From: DATARH01 sp035504235
GTDB taxonomy: Bacteria; Pseudomonadota; Alphaproteobacteria; ATCC43930; CGMCC-115725
Direction: 5' to 3'
Length of the DNA stretch: 64,000 nt
Assembly: GCA_035504235.1 (NCBI GenBank)
Contig: DATJSH010000281.1
Location: 16,349-80,348, forward strand
Shown here: positions 49,194 through 58,057 of the stretch, piece by piece
How the letters are laid out: every line of letters begins with the position of its first letter
Numbering within the stretch: the first letter of the stretch is position 1
Program-made: the position numbers and the translations under genes
The notes under the pieces: model-generated
Databases searched by the model: none
The model's input: the letters and a program-made list of their open reading frames with translations, nothing else
What the model was told of the DNA's origin: nothing

Positions 49194-51850
49194 ACCGCCC
49201 CCAGGCGTTCGTATGCGGCTTTGAGGCGATCGCGGTCGCGGCGGGTGTCGGCTTCGCGCTCGCGCTGTTCTTCGACGATCTCGGGCTTGGCCTTGGCGAG
49301 AAAGCCGGGGTTGCCGAGCTTGGCGGCGAATTTGGCGAGATCGGCGTCGAGCCGGCCGATCTCCTTACCGAGCCGCGCTTTTTCCTGACCGAGGTCGACG
49401 ACGTCATCAAGCGGCAGAATCAGAGTCGCGCCCTCGACAATAACCGAGACGCTGCCGGCGGGTGCCTCGTCGACTTCATCCCAATCACTACTGTCCAGCC
49501 GAGCCAGCCTTTCAACGTGATTAAGATTCGAACCAAGCCAGTGCCGCGCATTGGGATCGGCGTCATTCTTGATCTGCAAGTGCACTCGCGCCGCAGCCGG
49601 AACGTTCATCTCCGAGCGCACGCCGCGGATCGCCGAAATCGCCGCCACCACCCAATCCATCTCGGCGGCGCTGTCGGGATCATGAAGATCGGGCGGCAAA
49701 TCCGGCCATGTCGCCGTCAGCAACAGCCCCGCATCCTTGCCGCCGAGCTGCGACCACACCTCCTCGCTCACAAACGGCATGATCGGGTGCAATAGGTGGA
49801 CGATCTGCGCCAGCACCCAGCCGATCGTCGCCTTCGTCTCGGCCTGCGCCGTCGCGTCGCTGCCCTGCAAAATCGGCTTCGAGAATTCGAGATACCAGTC
49901 GCAAAACGTGCCCCAAACAAAGGCGTAAAGCCGGTTGGCCGCGTCATCGAAGCGGTAGGCTTCGAGCGCCTGGGTCACCGCCATCGCGCAGTCGCGAGCG
50001 GCGCTGACGATCCAGCGGTTCACCGTCTCCTTGCAGCCGCGCGGCTCGAAGCCGGGGCCGAACGCGGCGCCGTTCATCTCGGCGTAGCGCGCGGCATTCC
50101 ACAGCTTGGTGACGAAGTTGCGATAGCCCTCGACCCGGCTCTCGGCGAGCTTGATGTCGCGCCCCGGCGCGGCCAGCGCCGACAAGGTAAAGCGCAGCGC
50201 GTCGCAGCCGTAGCGGCCGATGAGATCGAGCGGGTCGATGATGTTGCCGCGCGATTTCGACATCTTCTGGCCGCGCTCGTCGCGCACCAGCGCGTGGATG
50301 TAGACCGTGCGGAACGGCACCTCTCCCTTGAAATGCAGCCCCATCATCATCATCCGGGCGACCCAGAAGAAGATGATGTCGAACCCGGTCACCAGTACGT
50401 CGCCAGGATAGTAGCGCGCGACTTCCGGCGTCAGCTCGGGCCAGCCGAGGGTCGAGAACGGCCACAGCGCCGACGAGAACCAGGTGTCGAGCACGTCATT
50501 GTCGCGGCGCAGCGCGACGCCTTCGCCGAACTTGGCTTCGGCCTCGGCGCGGGCCTCCTCTTCGCTCTCGGCGACAAAGACCGTGCCGTCCGGTGCGTAC
50601 CAGGCCGGGATCCGGTGTCCCCACCACAGCTGTCGCGAGATGCACCACGGCTGGATGTTGCGCATCCATTCGAAGAACGTATTCTCCCATTGCCGCGGCA
50701 CAAACACGGTCTGCCCGGTCTCCACCGTCTTGATCGCCGGCTTTGCGAGCACCTTGGCGTTGCAGTACCACTGATCGGTGAGCCACGGCTCGATGACGAC
50801 CCCGGAGCGGTCGTGGTGCGGCACCATCAGCGTGTGGTCGTCGACCTTTTCGATGAGCCCTACGGCTTCGATATCGGCCAGCACCTTCTTGCGCGCCTCA
50901 AAACGCAGCAGCCCGCGATAGGCTTCCGGTGCGTTGTCATTGAGCCGTGCGTCCGCATCAAAGATGTTGATCAACTCGAGGCCGTGCCGGCGGCCGACCT
51001 CGAAATCGTTAAAATCGTGCGCCGGGGTGATCTTGACCGCGCCCGAGCCCATTTCGGGGTCGGCATATTCGTCGGCGACGATCGGGATCAGCCGGCCGAC
51101 CAGCGGCAGGCGCACCTTCTTGCCGACGAGATCGGTGAAGCGCGCATCCTCCGGATGCACGGCGACGCCGGTATCGCCGAGCATGGTCTCGGGCCGGGTC
51201 GTCGCGACCACAATGTAGCGACCGTCCTCGCCATCGATCGGATAGCGGATGTGCCAGAGCTGGCCTTTGGTCTCGCGGCTGTCGACTTCGAGGTCGGAGA
51301 TGGTCGTGTGCATCTCCGGGTCCCAATTGACGAGGCGCTTGTCGCGATAGATGAGGCCCTCGCGATAGAGCTGGACAAACACCTTGCGCACCGCGGCGGC
51401 GAGACCGGGGTCCATCGTGAAGCGCTCGCGCGGCCAATCGGGCGAAGCGCCGAGCCGGCGCAGTTGATTGACGATCGTGCCGCCGGACTCCGCCTTCCAC
51501 TCCCAGACGCGCTCGATGAACATCTCGCGGCCAAGGTCGTGCTTGTTGATCTGTTTGTCGGCGAGCTGGTTGGTGACGACGATTTCGGTGGCGATGCCGG
51601 CATGATCGGTGCCCGGCTGCCACAGCGCGTCGCGTCCGCGCATCCGCTCGAAGCGGATCAGAATATCCTGCAGCGTGAAGGTCAGCGCGTGGCCCATGTG
51701 CAGGCTGCCGGTCACATTCGGCGGCGGCATCATGATCGTATAGGGCCGCTTCGCGCTCTCGGGATCGCAGGCGAACCCGCCCGAGGCTTCCCATGCCGCG
51801 TATTGCCGAGGCTCGACCTCGTCCGGCCGATAGGTCTTGTCGAGGGGCAT
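49190..51850 (-). CDS. valS: Valine--tRNA ligase
   Basis: 886 aa class-I synthetase. HMGH at residues 51-54 is the HIGH motif, and KMSKSRGN near residue 529 the KMSKS motif. The CP1 editing domain is present (GDTGVAVHPED and the DFEVGRRHGLE segment), followed by the anticodon domain and a C-terminal coiled coil (LPLDDVVDLGQEKARLGKEI) typical of ValRS. Complete. Its start is 6 bp after the popZ-like stop, so popZ-like, valS, the radical SAM gene and the channel gene may form one transcript. Confidence 0.97.
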   Translation of the reverse strand: MPLDKTYRPDEVEPRQYAAWEASGGFACDPESAKRPYTIMMPPPNVTGSLHMGHALTFTLQDILIRFERMRGRDALWQPGTDHAGIATEIVVTNQLADKQINKHDLGREMFIERVWEWKAESGGTIVNQLRRLGASPDWPRERFTMDPGLAAAVRKVFVQLYREGLIYRDKRLVNWDPEMHTTISDLEVDSRETKGQLWHIRYPIDGEDGRYIVVATTRPETMLGDTGVAVHPEDARFTDLVGKKVRLPLVGRLIPIVADEYADPEMGSGAVKITPAHDFNDFEVGRRHGLELINIFDADARLNDNAPEAYRGLLRFEARKKVLADIEAVGLIEKVDDHTLMVPHHDRSGVVIEPWLTDQWYCNAKVLAKPAIKTVETGQTVFVPRQWENTFFEWMRNIQPWCISRQLWWGHRIPAWYAPDGTVFVAESEEEARAEAEAKFGEGVALRRDNDVLDTWFSSALWPFSTLGWPELTPEVARYYPGDVLVTGFDIIFFWVARMMMMGLHFKGEVPFRTVYIHALVRDERGQKMSKSRGNIIDPLDLIGRYGCDALRFTLSALAAPGRDIKLAESRVEGYRNFVTKLWNAARYAEMNGAAFGPGFEPRGCKETVNRWIVSAARDCAMAVTQALEAYRFDDAANRLYAFVWGTFCDWYLEFSKPILQGSDATAQAETKATIGWVLAQIVHLLHPIMPFVSEEVWSQLGGKDAGLLLTATWPDLPPDLHDPDSAAEMDWVVAAISAIRGVRSEMNVPAAARVHLQIKNDADPNARHWLGSNLNHVERLARLDSSDWDEVDEAPAGSVSVIVEGATLILPLDDVVDLGQEKARLGKEIGRLDADLAKFAAKLGNPGFLAKAKPEIVEEQREREADTRRDRDRLKAAYERLGAV

Positions 51851-51856
51851 GTCGAA

Positions 51857-52369
51857 CTATGGCGCCGTCGGGCGGATGCCGCTAACCACTCGGGCGATTT
51901 CCGCCCGAACCAGCCGCTCGACCAATGCCGGCAGGTTCTCGTCGAGCCAGGCTTGCAGCATCGGGCGCAGCGTCTCGCGCACCAGTGCGTCGAGCGCATC
52001 GCCGCCTGCCTCGCCGCGGGAGATGCCGGCGAGCTGCGCGAACGAGGCCGCCACCGCATCCGACGCCGCGTCCGAGACGAGATGCGGTTCCGGCTCCGCC
52101 CCCGGCTGGTCACGGCGCGGCGGCACGGGCTCGATGCGGCCGTCAGGCGGGACCGGCACCGGCGCTTCGGGCGATACCACCGCAACCGGTGCGATATGCC
52201 GCACCGAGCCGTCATCATTGAGCGCCTCTGTCAGCTCGAGGACGTCGCTGGCCGCGCGCAACCGCGGCGGGAGATGCGTCACCACGTCGCTATCCTCGGC
52301 GAGGATGCGACGGATCGAAGCCAGAATTTCGTCCATCGACGGTTCCGGCGAAGCATTCCTATCGGACAT
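51857..52369 (-). CDS. PopZ-like polar organising protein (DUF2497)
   Basis: 170 aa. The N-terminal helix EPSMDEILASIRRILAED is the conserved PopZ-type segment, the middle is Pro/acidic and disordered, and the C-terminal helices DALVRETLRPMLQAWLDENL and PALVERLVRAEIARVV match the PopZ oligomerisation region. In Caulobacter, PopZ forms a polar matrix that anchors ParB/centromere. Its location directly before valS is common in alphaproteobacteria. A strain-specific role is not testable here. Confidence 0.85.
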   Translation of the reverse strand: MSDRNASPEPSMDEILASIRRILAEDSDVVTHLPPRLRAASDVLELTEALNDDGSVRHIAPVAVVSPEAPVPVPPDGRIEPVPPRRDQPGAEPEPHLVSDAASDAVAASFAQLAGISRGEAGGDALDALVRETLRPMLQAWLDENLPALVERLVRAEIARVVSGIRPTAP

Positions 52370-52442
52370 GAACCACCTAGCGCCCGCACATTGGGGGAAT
52401 CGCCCTTAACATGTGGAATCGGGGCGCGAGGTGCAACAGCGC

Positions 52443-53870
52443 CTATTCTTTGAGCCCGCCGCCGAAGCCGAACAGCTTGTCCTTCACTTCGCGGTAATGC
52501 TTGTCCATGTCGTAAAGCTGAACGGGCAGGTTAAGGTCAGGCGCGATCAGTCGGCCGGTCGCCGCCGCGACACTGAACTCGGCCACGGCCGCATCATGCT
52601 GCGCCTGCGTCAATTGCGACTGGGTCGTGAACAGCTGCTGCTCGGAAATCAGCACGTCGAGCACGGTGCGCGAGCCGACCAGCGCCTCTTGCTGCGTGCC
52701 CTCGAGCGCGATCTGCGCCGCCTTGACCGCCGCGCCAAAGGAAGCGACCGACGCGCGGGCCGATTGCAGCGTCTCCCACGCCTGGGTCGCGCTCTGCACC
52801 GCGGCGCGGCGAGCGTCGTCAACCTGGCTGCGGCGCTGCCCCACGGTCTGCTCGGCTGCACGGGTCTGCGAGTAGATCGCGCCGCCTTCGTAGAGCGGCA
52901 TGGTCATCTGGGCGACCACCGAGGCGGTGTCTTCGCGCGCATCCTTCAAGGTGACGGAGGGGGCGTAACTGCGGTTCAGATCGCCGACGATCGAGATTTG
53001 CGGCAAGAGCTGACCGCGTACGAGATCGACATTGTCCCGCGCCGCGGCCTCGGCGAACAGCGCCGAGATCACGTTCGGATTGTCGGTCGCTGCGAGCGAA
53101 AGCGTGTCGTCGCGAGTCGCCGGCAGCACCGGCCGCTCGTTTGTCAGCGTCAGTCGGCCCGGCGGGTGACCGACCGCACGCGTGTACTCGGCGCGGCTGA
53201 CCTCGAGCTGCCCCTCCGAGGCAATGCGATTGGCGGTGGCCTGAGCGAGCGAAGATTGCGCCTGGGCGACGTCGGTGCGGGTGACCTCGCCGACGCGGAA
53301 CCGATCCTGCGTCGCCTCGAGCTGCTTTTTCAGCACGTTCTCGTTGTTGCGGTTGACCTCGACCAGGGTCTGGTCGCGGTAGGTGTCAAAAAACGCCTGA
53401 ACCACGGCCTGAAAGACCGTGGTCTCGACCGCCAGGGTCTGTGCGCGGGCCGCTTGCACCAGGTTTACCGCCTGTCGCGTCTGCGCTTCGGTGCGGCCGC
53501 CGCGGTACACCGGCTGCGTTAGCTGGAGATTGAGTTCTTTGGTCAGAAAGGACGAATAGCAGGTCTGACCCGGCAATCCGCCGGTGCAGGCCGATATCCC
53601 CGGCTCGGCAAAACCAGAGCGGTTATAGCCGGCCTCACCGGTGAACGTTACCGTGGGCCGCCAATTCGACAGCGCCTGTGGCACCCCCTCATCGGTCTGC
53701 CGCAGCAGGGAGCGCTGCGCCAGCAATTGCGGATTGGCGTTGTAGGTGTAAGACAACGCCTCGGTCAGGGTCTGCGCGGAAGCCTCCCGCGATCCCAAAA
53801 GAACGAGAGCGCCGACCGCGATGAGGGCCATCATCCATAGGGCACGCCGACGCGTCGATCTGGCCGACAT
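52443..53870 (-). CDS. TolC family outer membrane protein
   Basis: 475 aa. A signal peptide (about residues 1-32, cleavage near ASA) precedes two TolC repeats rich in long helices (ALSYTYNANPQLLAQRSLLR, QVNRNNENVLKKQLEATQ-like segment). Type I secretion or efflux outer-membrane channels have this layout. The start at 53870 (MSARSTRRRALW) has AGGTGAT seven bases upstream; an ATG at 53900 is in frame. No inner-membrane pump or adaptor gene adjoins, so partner systems are elsewhere. It ends 73 bp before the popZ-like start. Confidence 0.9.
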   Translation of the reverse strand: MSARSTRRRALWMMALIAVGALVLLGSREASAQTLTEALSYTYNANPQLLAQRSLLRQTDEGVPQALSNWRPTVTFTGEAGYNRSGFAEPGISACTGGLPGQTCYSSFLTKELNLQLTQPVYRGGRTEAQTRQAVNLVQAARAQTLAVETTVFQAVVQAFFDTYRDQTLVEVNRNNENVLKKQLEATQDRFRVGEVTRTDVAQAQSSLAQATANRIASEGQLEVSRAEYTRAVGHPPGRLTLTNERPVLPATRDDTLSLAATDNPNVISALFAEAAARDNVDLVRGQLLPQISIVGDLNRSYAPSVTLKDAREDTASVVAQMTMPLYEGGAIYSQTRAAEQTVGQRRSQVDDARRAAVQSATQAWETLQSARASVASFGAAVKAAQIALEGTQQEALVGSRTVLDVLISEQQLFTTQSQLTQAQHDAAVAEFSVAAATGRLIAPDLNLPVQLYDMDKHYREVKDKLFGFGGGLKE

Positions 53871-53907
53871 CGGGATCACCTGCGGGGTCGGCTCAAGCAT
53901 CCAATCC

Positions 53908-54564
53908 TCAAAACACGAAGGCAGGCTTCTTGGCAAAGCCCGGTAACAACGGTGTAGCCGCGTCAAACATAACGCGCGCAGTAGGGGTTCCGCCAGTGCG
54001 CGTTACGAGAGTTGCCCGGCCGAGGCCATTATCGGGCTTGACGACAGCTACCATCCGGCCGCCTTCCGCGAGCTGAGCAGCGAGCACGGAAGGAACCTCC
54101 GCAACCGCTCCACCAAAGAAGATCACATCATAGGCTGGGCGCGCGCGGCTGGCCGGGGCCTGAGCGTCCTCGACGAAGTTGACGCTGGCGATGCGATGCT
54201 CGACGAGCGCCGAGCGGCCTTGCCGCGCCAGCTCGGCATCGCTTTCGAGCGCGACCACGCCTCGGCACAAGAGCGCCAGCAGCGCCGCCTCGTAGCCGAC
54301 CCCGGCACCGACCACGAGAGCATTGTCCGCGCGCGCGATTTCCGCTGCTTGGAGCAGACGCGCGGCGACCATCGGCGACATCAGATAACGGCCGCCGCCG
54401 AGCGGCAAATCGTTATCGGAATAGGCAATGGCGCGCAGCCGCTCGGGCACAAAAACCTCGCGCCGGATCGTGGCGAAGGCATCGATCAGCCGCTCGTCGG
54501 TGATTTTATTGGGCAGCAGCTGGCGCTCGATCATGTTGGCGCGTGCTGCTTCGTAACCACTCAT
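53908..54564 (-). CDS. Protein-L-isoaspartate O-methyltransferase-like protein
   Basis: 218 aa. SAM-dependent fold with the PCMT pattern: MIERQLLPNKITDERLIDAF, FVPERLRAIAYSDNDLPLGG, YLMSPMVAARLLQAA (usually S-x-P-x-x-A), and the SAM-binding VVGAGVGYEAALLA. The ILEIGTGSGY consensus is changed at several places (VVGAGVGYE), as in the alphaproteobacterial group found next to TolC genes, so true repair activity is uncertain. It ends 37 bp before the tolC-like start, suggesting one transcript. Confidence 0.82.
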   Translation of the reverse strand: MSGYEAARANMIERQLLPNKITDERLIDAFATIRREVFVPERLRAIAYSDNDLPLGGGRYLMSPMVAARLLQAAEIARADNALVVGAGVGYEAALLALLCRGVVALESDAELARQGRSALVEHRIASVNFVEDAQAPASRARPAYDVIFFGGAVAEVPSVLAAQLAEGGRMVAVVKPDNGLGRATLVTRTGGTPTARVMFDAATPLLPGFAKKPAFVF

Positions 54565-54702
54565 CGCGTCACCGAGTAGAGGACCCTTCGATGGCCGGCA
54601 GGCTCCGGTTCCCCGCCGGTTATATCGACCTCGCCGGTCAATCACAATTGTACGCCGCAACCGGCAGTTCCGCCCCGAGGTTGCGCCGGCGGAACGGAAA
54701 AA

Positions 54703-55197
54703 CTAACCATCGATTCGCCGCACCTGCTGCCCGGAAGGGAGACGGGAGGCGAGTTCCATTGCGGTCAGCCCCAGCCACGGATGGCGCCAACGGGGGGCGA
54801 TCTCACAAAGCGGCTCAAGCACGAAGCGCCGCTCATGGAGCCGCGGATGCGGCAGAGTAAGGTGCGGCGCGGCGATAATGAGGCCATCGTAGTCGAGCAG
54901 ATCGAGGTCGAGCGTGCGGGCGGCGTTGCGCTCACCGCGAACCCGGCCGAACCGGGTCTCGACGTCAAGCATCAGGCGCAACAGCACCTCCGGCTCCCGG
55001 TCCGTTGAAATCAACGCGACGGCATTGACGAACCAGGGCTGATCCGATTCGGGCACCGGCGCCGATTCGTACCACGACGAACAGGCGACAGGCTGCAAAT
55101 GCGCTGCCGCAAGCGCGGGCAAGGCGCACTGTGCTGTCGCCAGCGGCGTTTTGGCCGGCGGCGCAGCCAGATTGCTGCCAATGCCGATCAGGATCAC
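54703..55197 (-). CDS. folK: 2-amino-4-hydroxy-6-hydroxymethyldihydropteridine pyrophosphokinase
   Basis: 164 aa, HPPK family. ILIGIGSNL at the start, SSWYESAPV, QPWFVNAVA, the active-site RTLDLDLL with the two Mg-binding Asp residues, and LPHPRLHERRFVLEPLCEI. Complete. It catalyses pyrophosphate transfer in folate synthesis. No folP/folB adjacent. Its 5' end lies opposite the upstream part of the NYN gene. Confidence 0.93.
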   Translation of the reverse strand: MILIGIGSNLAAPPAKTPLATAQCALPALAAAHLQPVACSSWYESAPVPESDQPWFVNAVALISTDREPEVLLRLMLDVETRFGRVRGERNAARTLDLDLLDYDGLIIAAPHLTLPHPRLHERRFVLEPLCEIAPRWRHPWLGLTAMELASRLPSGQQVRRIDG

Positions 55198-55281
55198 ATG
55201 AACTCTATGGAAAGCCGCCTTGACGCGATAAGGGCAGCGGATGACACTTCAAATGACTTTACCAAATTTTTCGAGGATCCA

Positions 55282-55866
55282 ATGATTTTCTATCCACAAG
55301 AACGCATCGCTATATTTATCGACGGCGCTAACCTTTATTCGGCGGCGCGGGGGCTCGGGTTTGACATAGATTATAAACGGCTGCTCGATCTCTTCAGGTC
55401 GAAAGGGAGATTAATCCGCGCGTTTTATTATACCGCGCTGATGGAAGACCAGGAATACTCGCCTATCCGGCCGCTCGTCGACTGGCTCGACTACAACGGC
55501 TACACGATGGTCACAAAGCCGACCAAGGAATTCACCGACGCGATGGGCCGCCGCCGGATTAAGGGCAATATGGACATCGAGCTGGCTATCGACATGCTCG
55601 AAATGGCCCAGCATATCGACCACGCGATCCTGTTTTCGGGCGACGGCGATTTCCGCCGCCTGGTCGAGGCGGTACAGCGGCGCGGCGTGCGCGTCTCCGT
55701 CGTCTCGACGATCCGCTCGTCGCCACCGATGGCTTCCGACGATCTGCGCCGCCAGGCGGACAGCTTTGTTGAGCTGCAGGACCTGGGGCCGAGCATCGCG
55801 CGCGCCCATGTCCCACGCGACGATATGGCACGGATGCGCGGCGAGCCGGTGGATAGCGAGGAGTGA
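55282..55866 (+). CDS. NYN domain protein (LabA/DUF88, PIN-like)
   Basis: 194 aa. The start MIFYPQERIAIFIDGANLYS is as in alphaproteobacterial LabA-like proteins; GAGG lies just upstream of ATG 55282. The catalytic acidic residues of the NYN fold are visible: FIDGAN, KGNMDIELAIDM and LFSGDGDFRRLVEA. NYN proteins are metal-dependent ribonuclease-like proteins, but substrates in this subgroup are not established. Longer in-frame starts (55198, 55207) would add non-family residues. The stop overlaps the GTG start of the DNA glycosylase gene. Confidence 0.87.
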   Translation: MIFYPQERIAIFIDGANLYSAARGLGFDIDYKRLLDLFRSKGRLIRAFYYTALMEDQEYSPIRPLVDWLDYNGYTMVTKPTKEFTDAMGRRRIKGNMDIELAIDMLEMAQHIDHAILFSGDGDFRRLVEAVQRRGVRVSVVSTIRSSPPMASDDLRRQADSFVELQDLGPSIARAHVPRDDMARMRGEPVDSEE

Positions 55867-56534
55867 GCGCCCGCGGTATTGCCCCATTGGGCTTCGTCCC
55901 GCCGTCACCCGATTGCCCGCTCTGTCCCCGGCTTGCCGGGTTTCGTGCAACGCAGCGCGCGGCCCATCCGGACTGGTTTAACTCGCCGGTGCCGTCCTTT
56001 GGCGACGGCGCAGCCGAGCTACTGATCGTCGGTCTTGCGCCCGGGCTGCGTGGCGCGAACCGCACCGGCCGCCCGTTTACCGGCGATTACGCCGGCGACC
56101 TGCTCTACGCGACGCTGCGCAAGTTCGGGCTGGCGCACGGCGACTATGCCGGCCATATCGGCGACAATCTCGCGCTCGACCGCGCGCGAATCACCAACGC
56201 GGTGCGCTGCGTGCCGCCGCAAAACAAGCCCGAGACTGCGGAGATCGCCGCGTGCCGGTCATTCCTCGCCGTCGAAATCGCCGCTTTGCCGCGGCTGCGA
56301 GCGATCCTCGCGCTCGGCGCCATTGCTCATCACGCGGTGCTTGCCGCGAAAGGGTTGCGCCGTGCCGCTTATCCCTTTGCGCATGGTGCGCTGCACCCGC
56401 TACCGGACAAGGTGCTGCTCGCCGACAGTTATCACTGCTCCCGGCTCAACACCAACACGGGCACGCTGACGAAGGAGATGTTCGAGGCGGTCTTCGCGGC
56501 GATAACCCGTCGGCTGACCCGCGCGCCCGCATAA
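55863..56534 (+). CDS. Uracil-DNA glycosylase, family 5-like (Fe-S)
   Basis: 223 aa, GTG start overlapping the NYN stop (GTGA). Motif A reads GLAPGLRGANRTGRPFTGDY, the pattern of the family-5 (UdgB) group rather than the GEAPG of family 4. N-terminal CPLC, plus RCVPPQNKP and a later Cys (AACRSF), provide four cysteines for a 4Fe-4S cluster. Motif B is DSYHCSRLNTNTG. It removes uracil, and in this family sometimes other deaminated bases, from DNA. The 3' end lies inside a palindrome duplicated in the adjacent smpB end. Confidence 0.88.
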   Translation: MSARGIAPLGFVPPSPDCPLCPRLAGFRATQRAAHPDWFNSPVPSFGDGAAELLIVGLAPGLRGANRTGRPFTGDYAGDLLYATLRKFGLAHGDYAGHIGDNLALDRARITNAVRCVPPQNKPETAEIAACRSFLAVEIAALPRLRAILALGAIAHHAVLAAKGLRRAAYPFAHGALHPLPDKVLLADSYHCSRLNTNTGTLTKEMFEAVFAAITRRLTRAPA

Positions 56535-56584
56535 TGCGGGGCCCGATCGTTACCCCCGCGCCCGCATGATGCGGGCGCGATCGC
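56521..56584. repeat. Duplicated palindrome covering the convergent gene ends
   Basis: Copy 1 is CCCGCA-taa-TGCGGG at 56526-56540, containing the stop codon of the glycosylase gene. Copy 2 is CGCGCCCGCA-tga-TGCGGGCGCG at 56557-56579, inside the last codons of smpB. The flanks (gcgcccgcat.atgcggg..c.cgatcg) are also shared, so this is an imperfect direct duplication of about 28 bp. No T-run, but it lies where a bidirectional terminator would be expected. Confidence 0.7.
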
Positions 56585-57011
56585 GTTGCCACGTGCGATC
56601 CTTGTCCGCCTGCCGCTTGTCGGCCTGCCGCTTGCCCTTGGCGAGGCCGAGCTCGACCTTGGCCCGGCCGCGCTCGTTGAAATAAATCGACAGCGGCACG
56701 ATCGTCACACCCTCGCGGCGGATCGCGCCCAAAAGCCGGTTCATTTCCTTGCGGTGCAGCAGCAGTTTGCGTGGGCGGCGCGGCTCGTGGCTGAAGCGGT
56801 TCGCCGCCTTGTACTCCGGGATGTTCGCGTTGACGAGAAAGAGCTCGCCGGCCTGCGCATCGGCGTAGGCTTCGGCGATGCTCGCCTGCCCGGTGCGCAG
56901 CACCTTCACTTCGCTGCCCTGAAGCACCAGCCCCGCTTCGAGCGTGTCCTCGATCAGGTAATCGTGGCGGGCGCGCCGGTTCTGCGCGGCGTAACGGTCC
57001 CCAGCGCGCAT
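56550..57011 (-). CDS. smpB: SsrA-binding protein SmpB
   Basis: 153 aa. RRARHDYLIEDTLEAGLVLQ, GSEVKVLRTG, the FLVNANIPEYKAANRF segment and the RKLLLHRKEMNRLLG segment are the SmpB core, which binds tmRNA and delivers it to stalled ribosomes. The C-terminal tail contains a short tandem repeat (KRQADKRQADK) encoded by a 15-bp DNA repeat near 56600-56630, then WQRDRARIMRARG. The tail end is encoded by the palindrome. The ATG is 4 bp after the dapA stop. Confidence 0.95.
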   Translation of the reverse strand: MRAGDRYAAQNRRARHDYLIEDTLEAGLVLQGSEVKVLRTGQASIAEAYADAQAGELFLVNANIPEYKAANRFSHEPRRPRKLLLHRKEMNRLLGAIRREGVTIVPLSIYFNERGRAKVELGLAKGKRQADKRQADKDRTWQRDRARIMRARG

Positions 57012-57015
57012 AAGA

Positions 57016-57891
57016 CTAGTTGATGAGGCCGGCGCCCCGCATCGCGTCGCGCACCTTTTCCTGCGTCGCCGGAGTCGTCTCGACGAGCGGAAGCCGCATC
57101 TCTGGCGAGCAGCGACCGAGCAGCGAGGCAGCGTATTTCACCGGCGCCGGGCTGGTCTCGACAAACAGCGCGTCATGCAGAGGGATAAGCCGCTCGTTGA
57201 TCTTGCGCACGGTCGCGACATCGCCTTTCTGCCAGGCTTCGTGCATTTCCGAGCAGAGCGCCGGCGCGACATTGGCGGTCACCGAGATGCAACCGTCGCC
57301 GCCTTGGGCGAGATAGGCGACCGCGGTCCCGTCCTCGCCCGAGAGCAGCGAGAAATCCTCGCCAATCTCGACCCGCATTTTGAGCGGCCGGGTCAGGTCG
57401 TTGGTTGCGTCCTTGACGCCGACGATGTTGGGGAGCTTGGCAAGCCGCGCCATCGTCGCGTTCGACATGTCGACCGCGCTCCGGCCGGGAATGTTGTAGA
57501 TCACGATCGGCAGATCGGCCGCGTCGTGCACCGCCTTGAAGTGTTGATAGAGCCCTTCCTGGGTTGGCTTGTTGTAATAGGGGCAGACCACCAGCGCCGC
57601 ATCGGCGCCGGCTTTTTTTGCCGCCTTGGTGGCGTGAATCGTGTGCGTCGTCGAGTTGAAGCCGGTGCCCGGAATGACGGACGCCCGGCCTTTTGCAACC
57701 TCGACGGCCAGCGCGATCAGGCGCTCCTGCTCGCGGTCATCGAGCGCCGGGCATTCTCCCGTCGTGCCGATCGGCACGAGACCGTGCGTGCCTTGGCCGA
57801 GCTGCCAGGCAACGTGCTCCTGGAACGCCGTCTCGTCGACCTTGCCGCCGCGAAACGGGGTGATGAGCGCGACGAACGATCCTTTGAACAT
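57016..57891 (-). CDS. dapA: 4-hydroxy-tetrahydrodipicolinate synthase
   Basis: 291 aa TIM-barrel lyase. Schiff-base lysine K160 in IVGVKDA, Tyr132 in VIYNIPGRS, TTGE at 43-46 and the GFNSTTHTIHATKAAKKAGA segment are all as in DapA. It condenses pyruvate with aspartate semialdehyde in lysine/DAP synthesis. smpB follows 4 bp downstream; this dapA-smpB pairing is common in alphaproteobacteria. Divergent from the lytic transglycosylase gene. Confidence 0.95.
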   Translation of the reverse strand: MFKGSFVALITPFRGGKVDETAFQEHVAWQLGQGTHGLVPIGTTGECPALDDREQERLIALAVEVAKGRASVIPGTGFNSTTHTIHATKAAKKAGADAALVVCPYYNKPTQEGLYQHFKAVHDAADLPIVIYNIPGRSAVDMSNATMARLAKLPNIVGVKDATNDLTRPLKMRVEIGEDFSLLSGEDGTAVAYLAQGGDGCISVTANVAPALCSEMHEAWQKGDVATVRKINERLIPLHDALFVETSPAPVKYAASLLGRCSPEMRLPLVETTPATQEKVRDAMRGAGLIN

Positions 57892-58057
57892 GGCGTCCTC
57901 CCAGCCCGAAAGCGGCGAATCGCGTGACGATAGCCCTCGTCAGCCTGCGCAGCAACAACACCGTTCGGCCGCCGAGAAATCCCATCTCGCCTTGCGACCG
58001 CCACAAAAATCCGTAAAGAGTGCGCCCTCACTTTTCAGAAAACAGGAGCAGCGGGCA

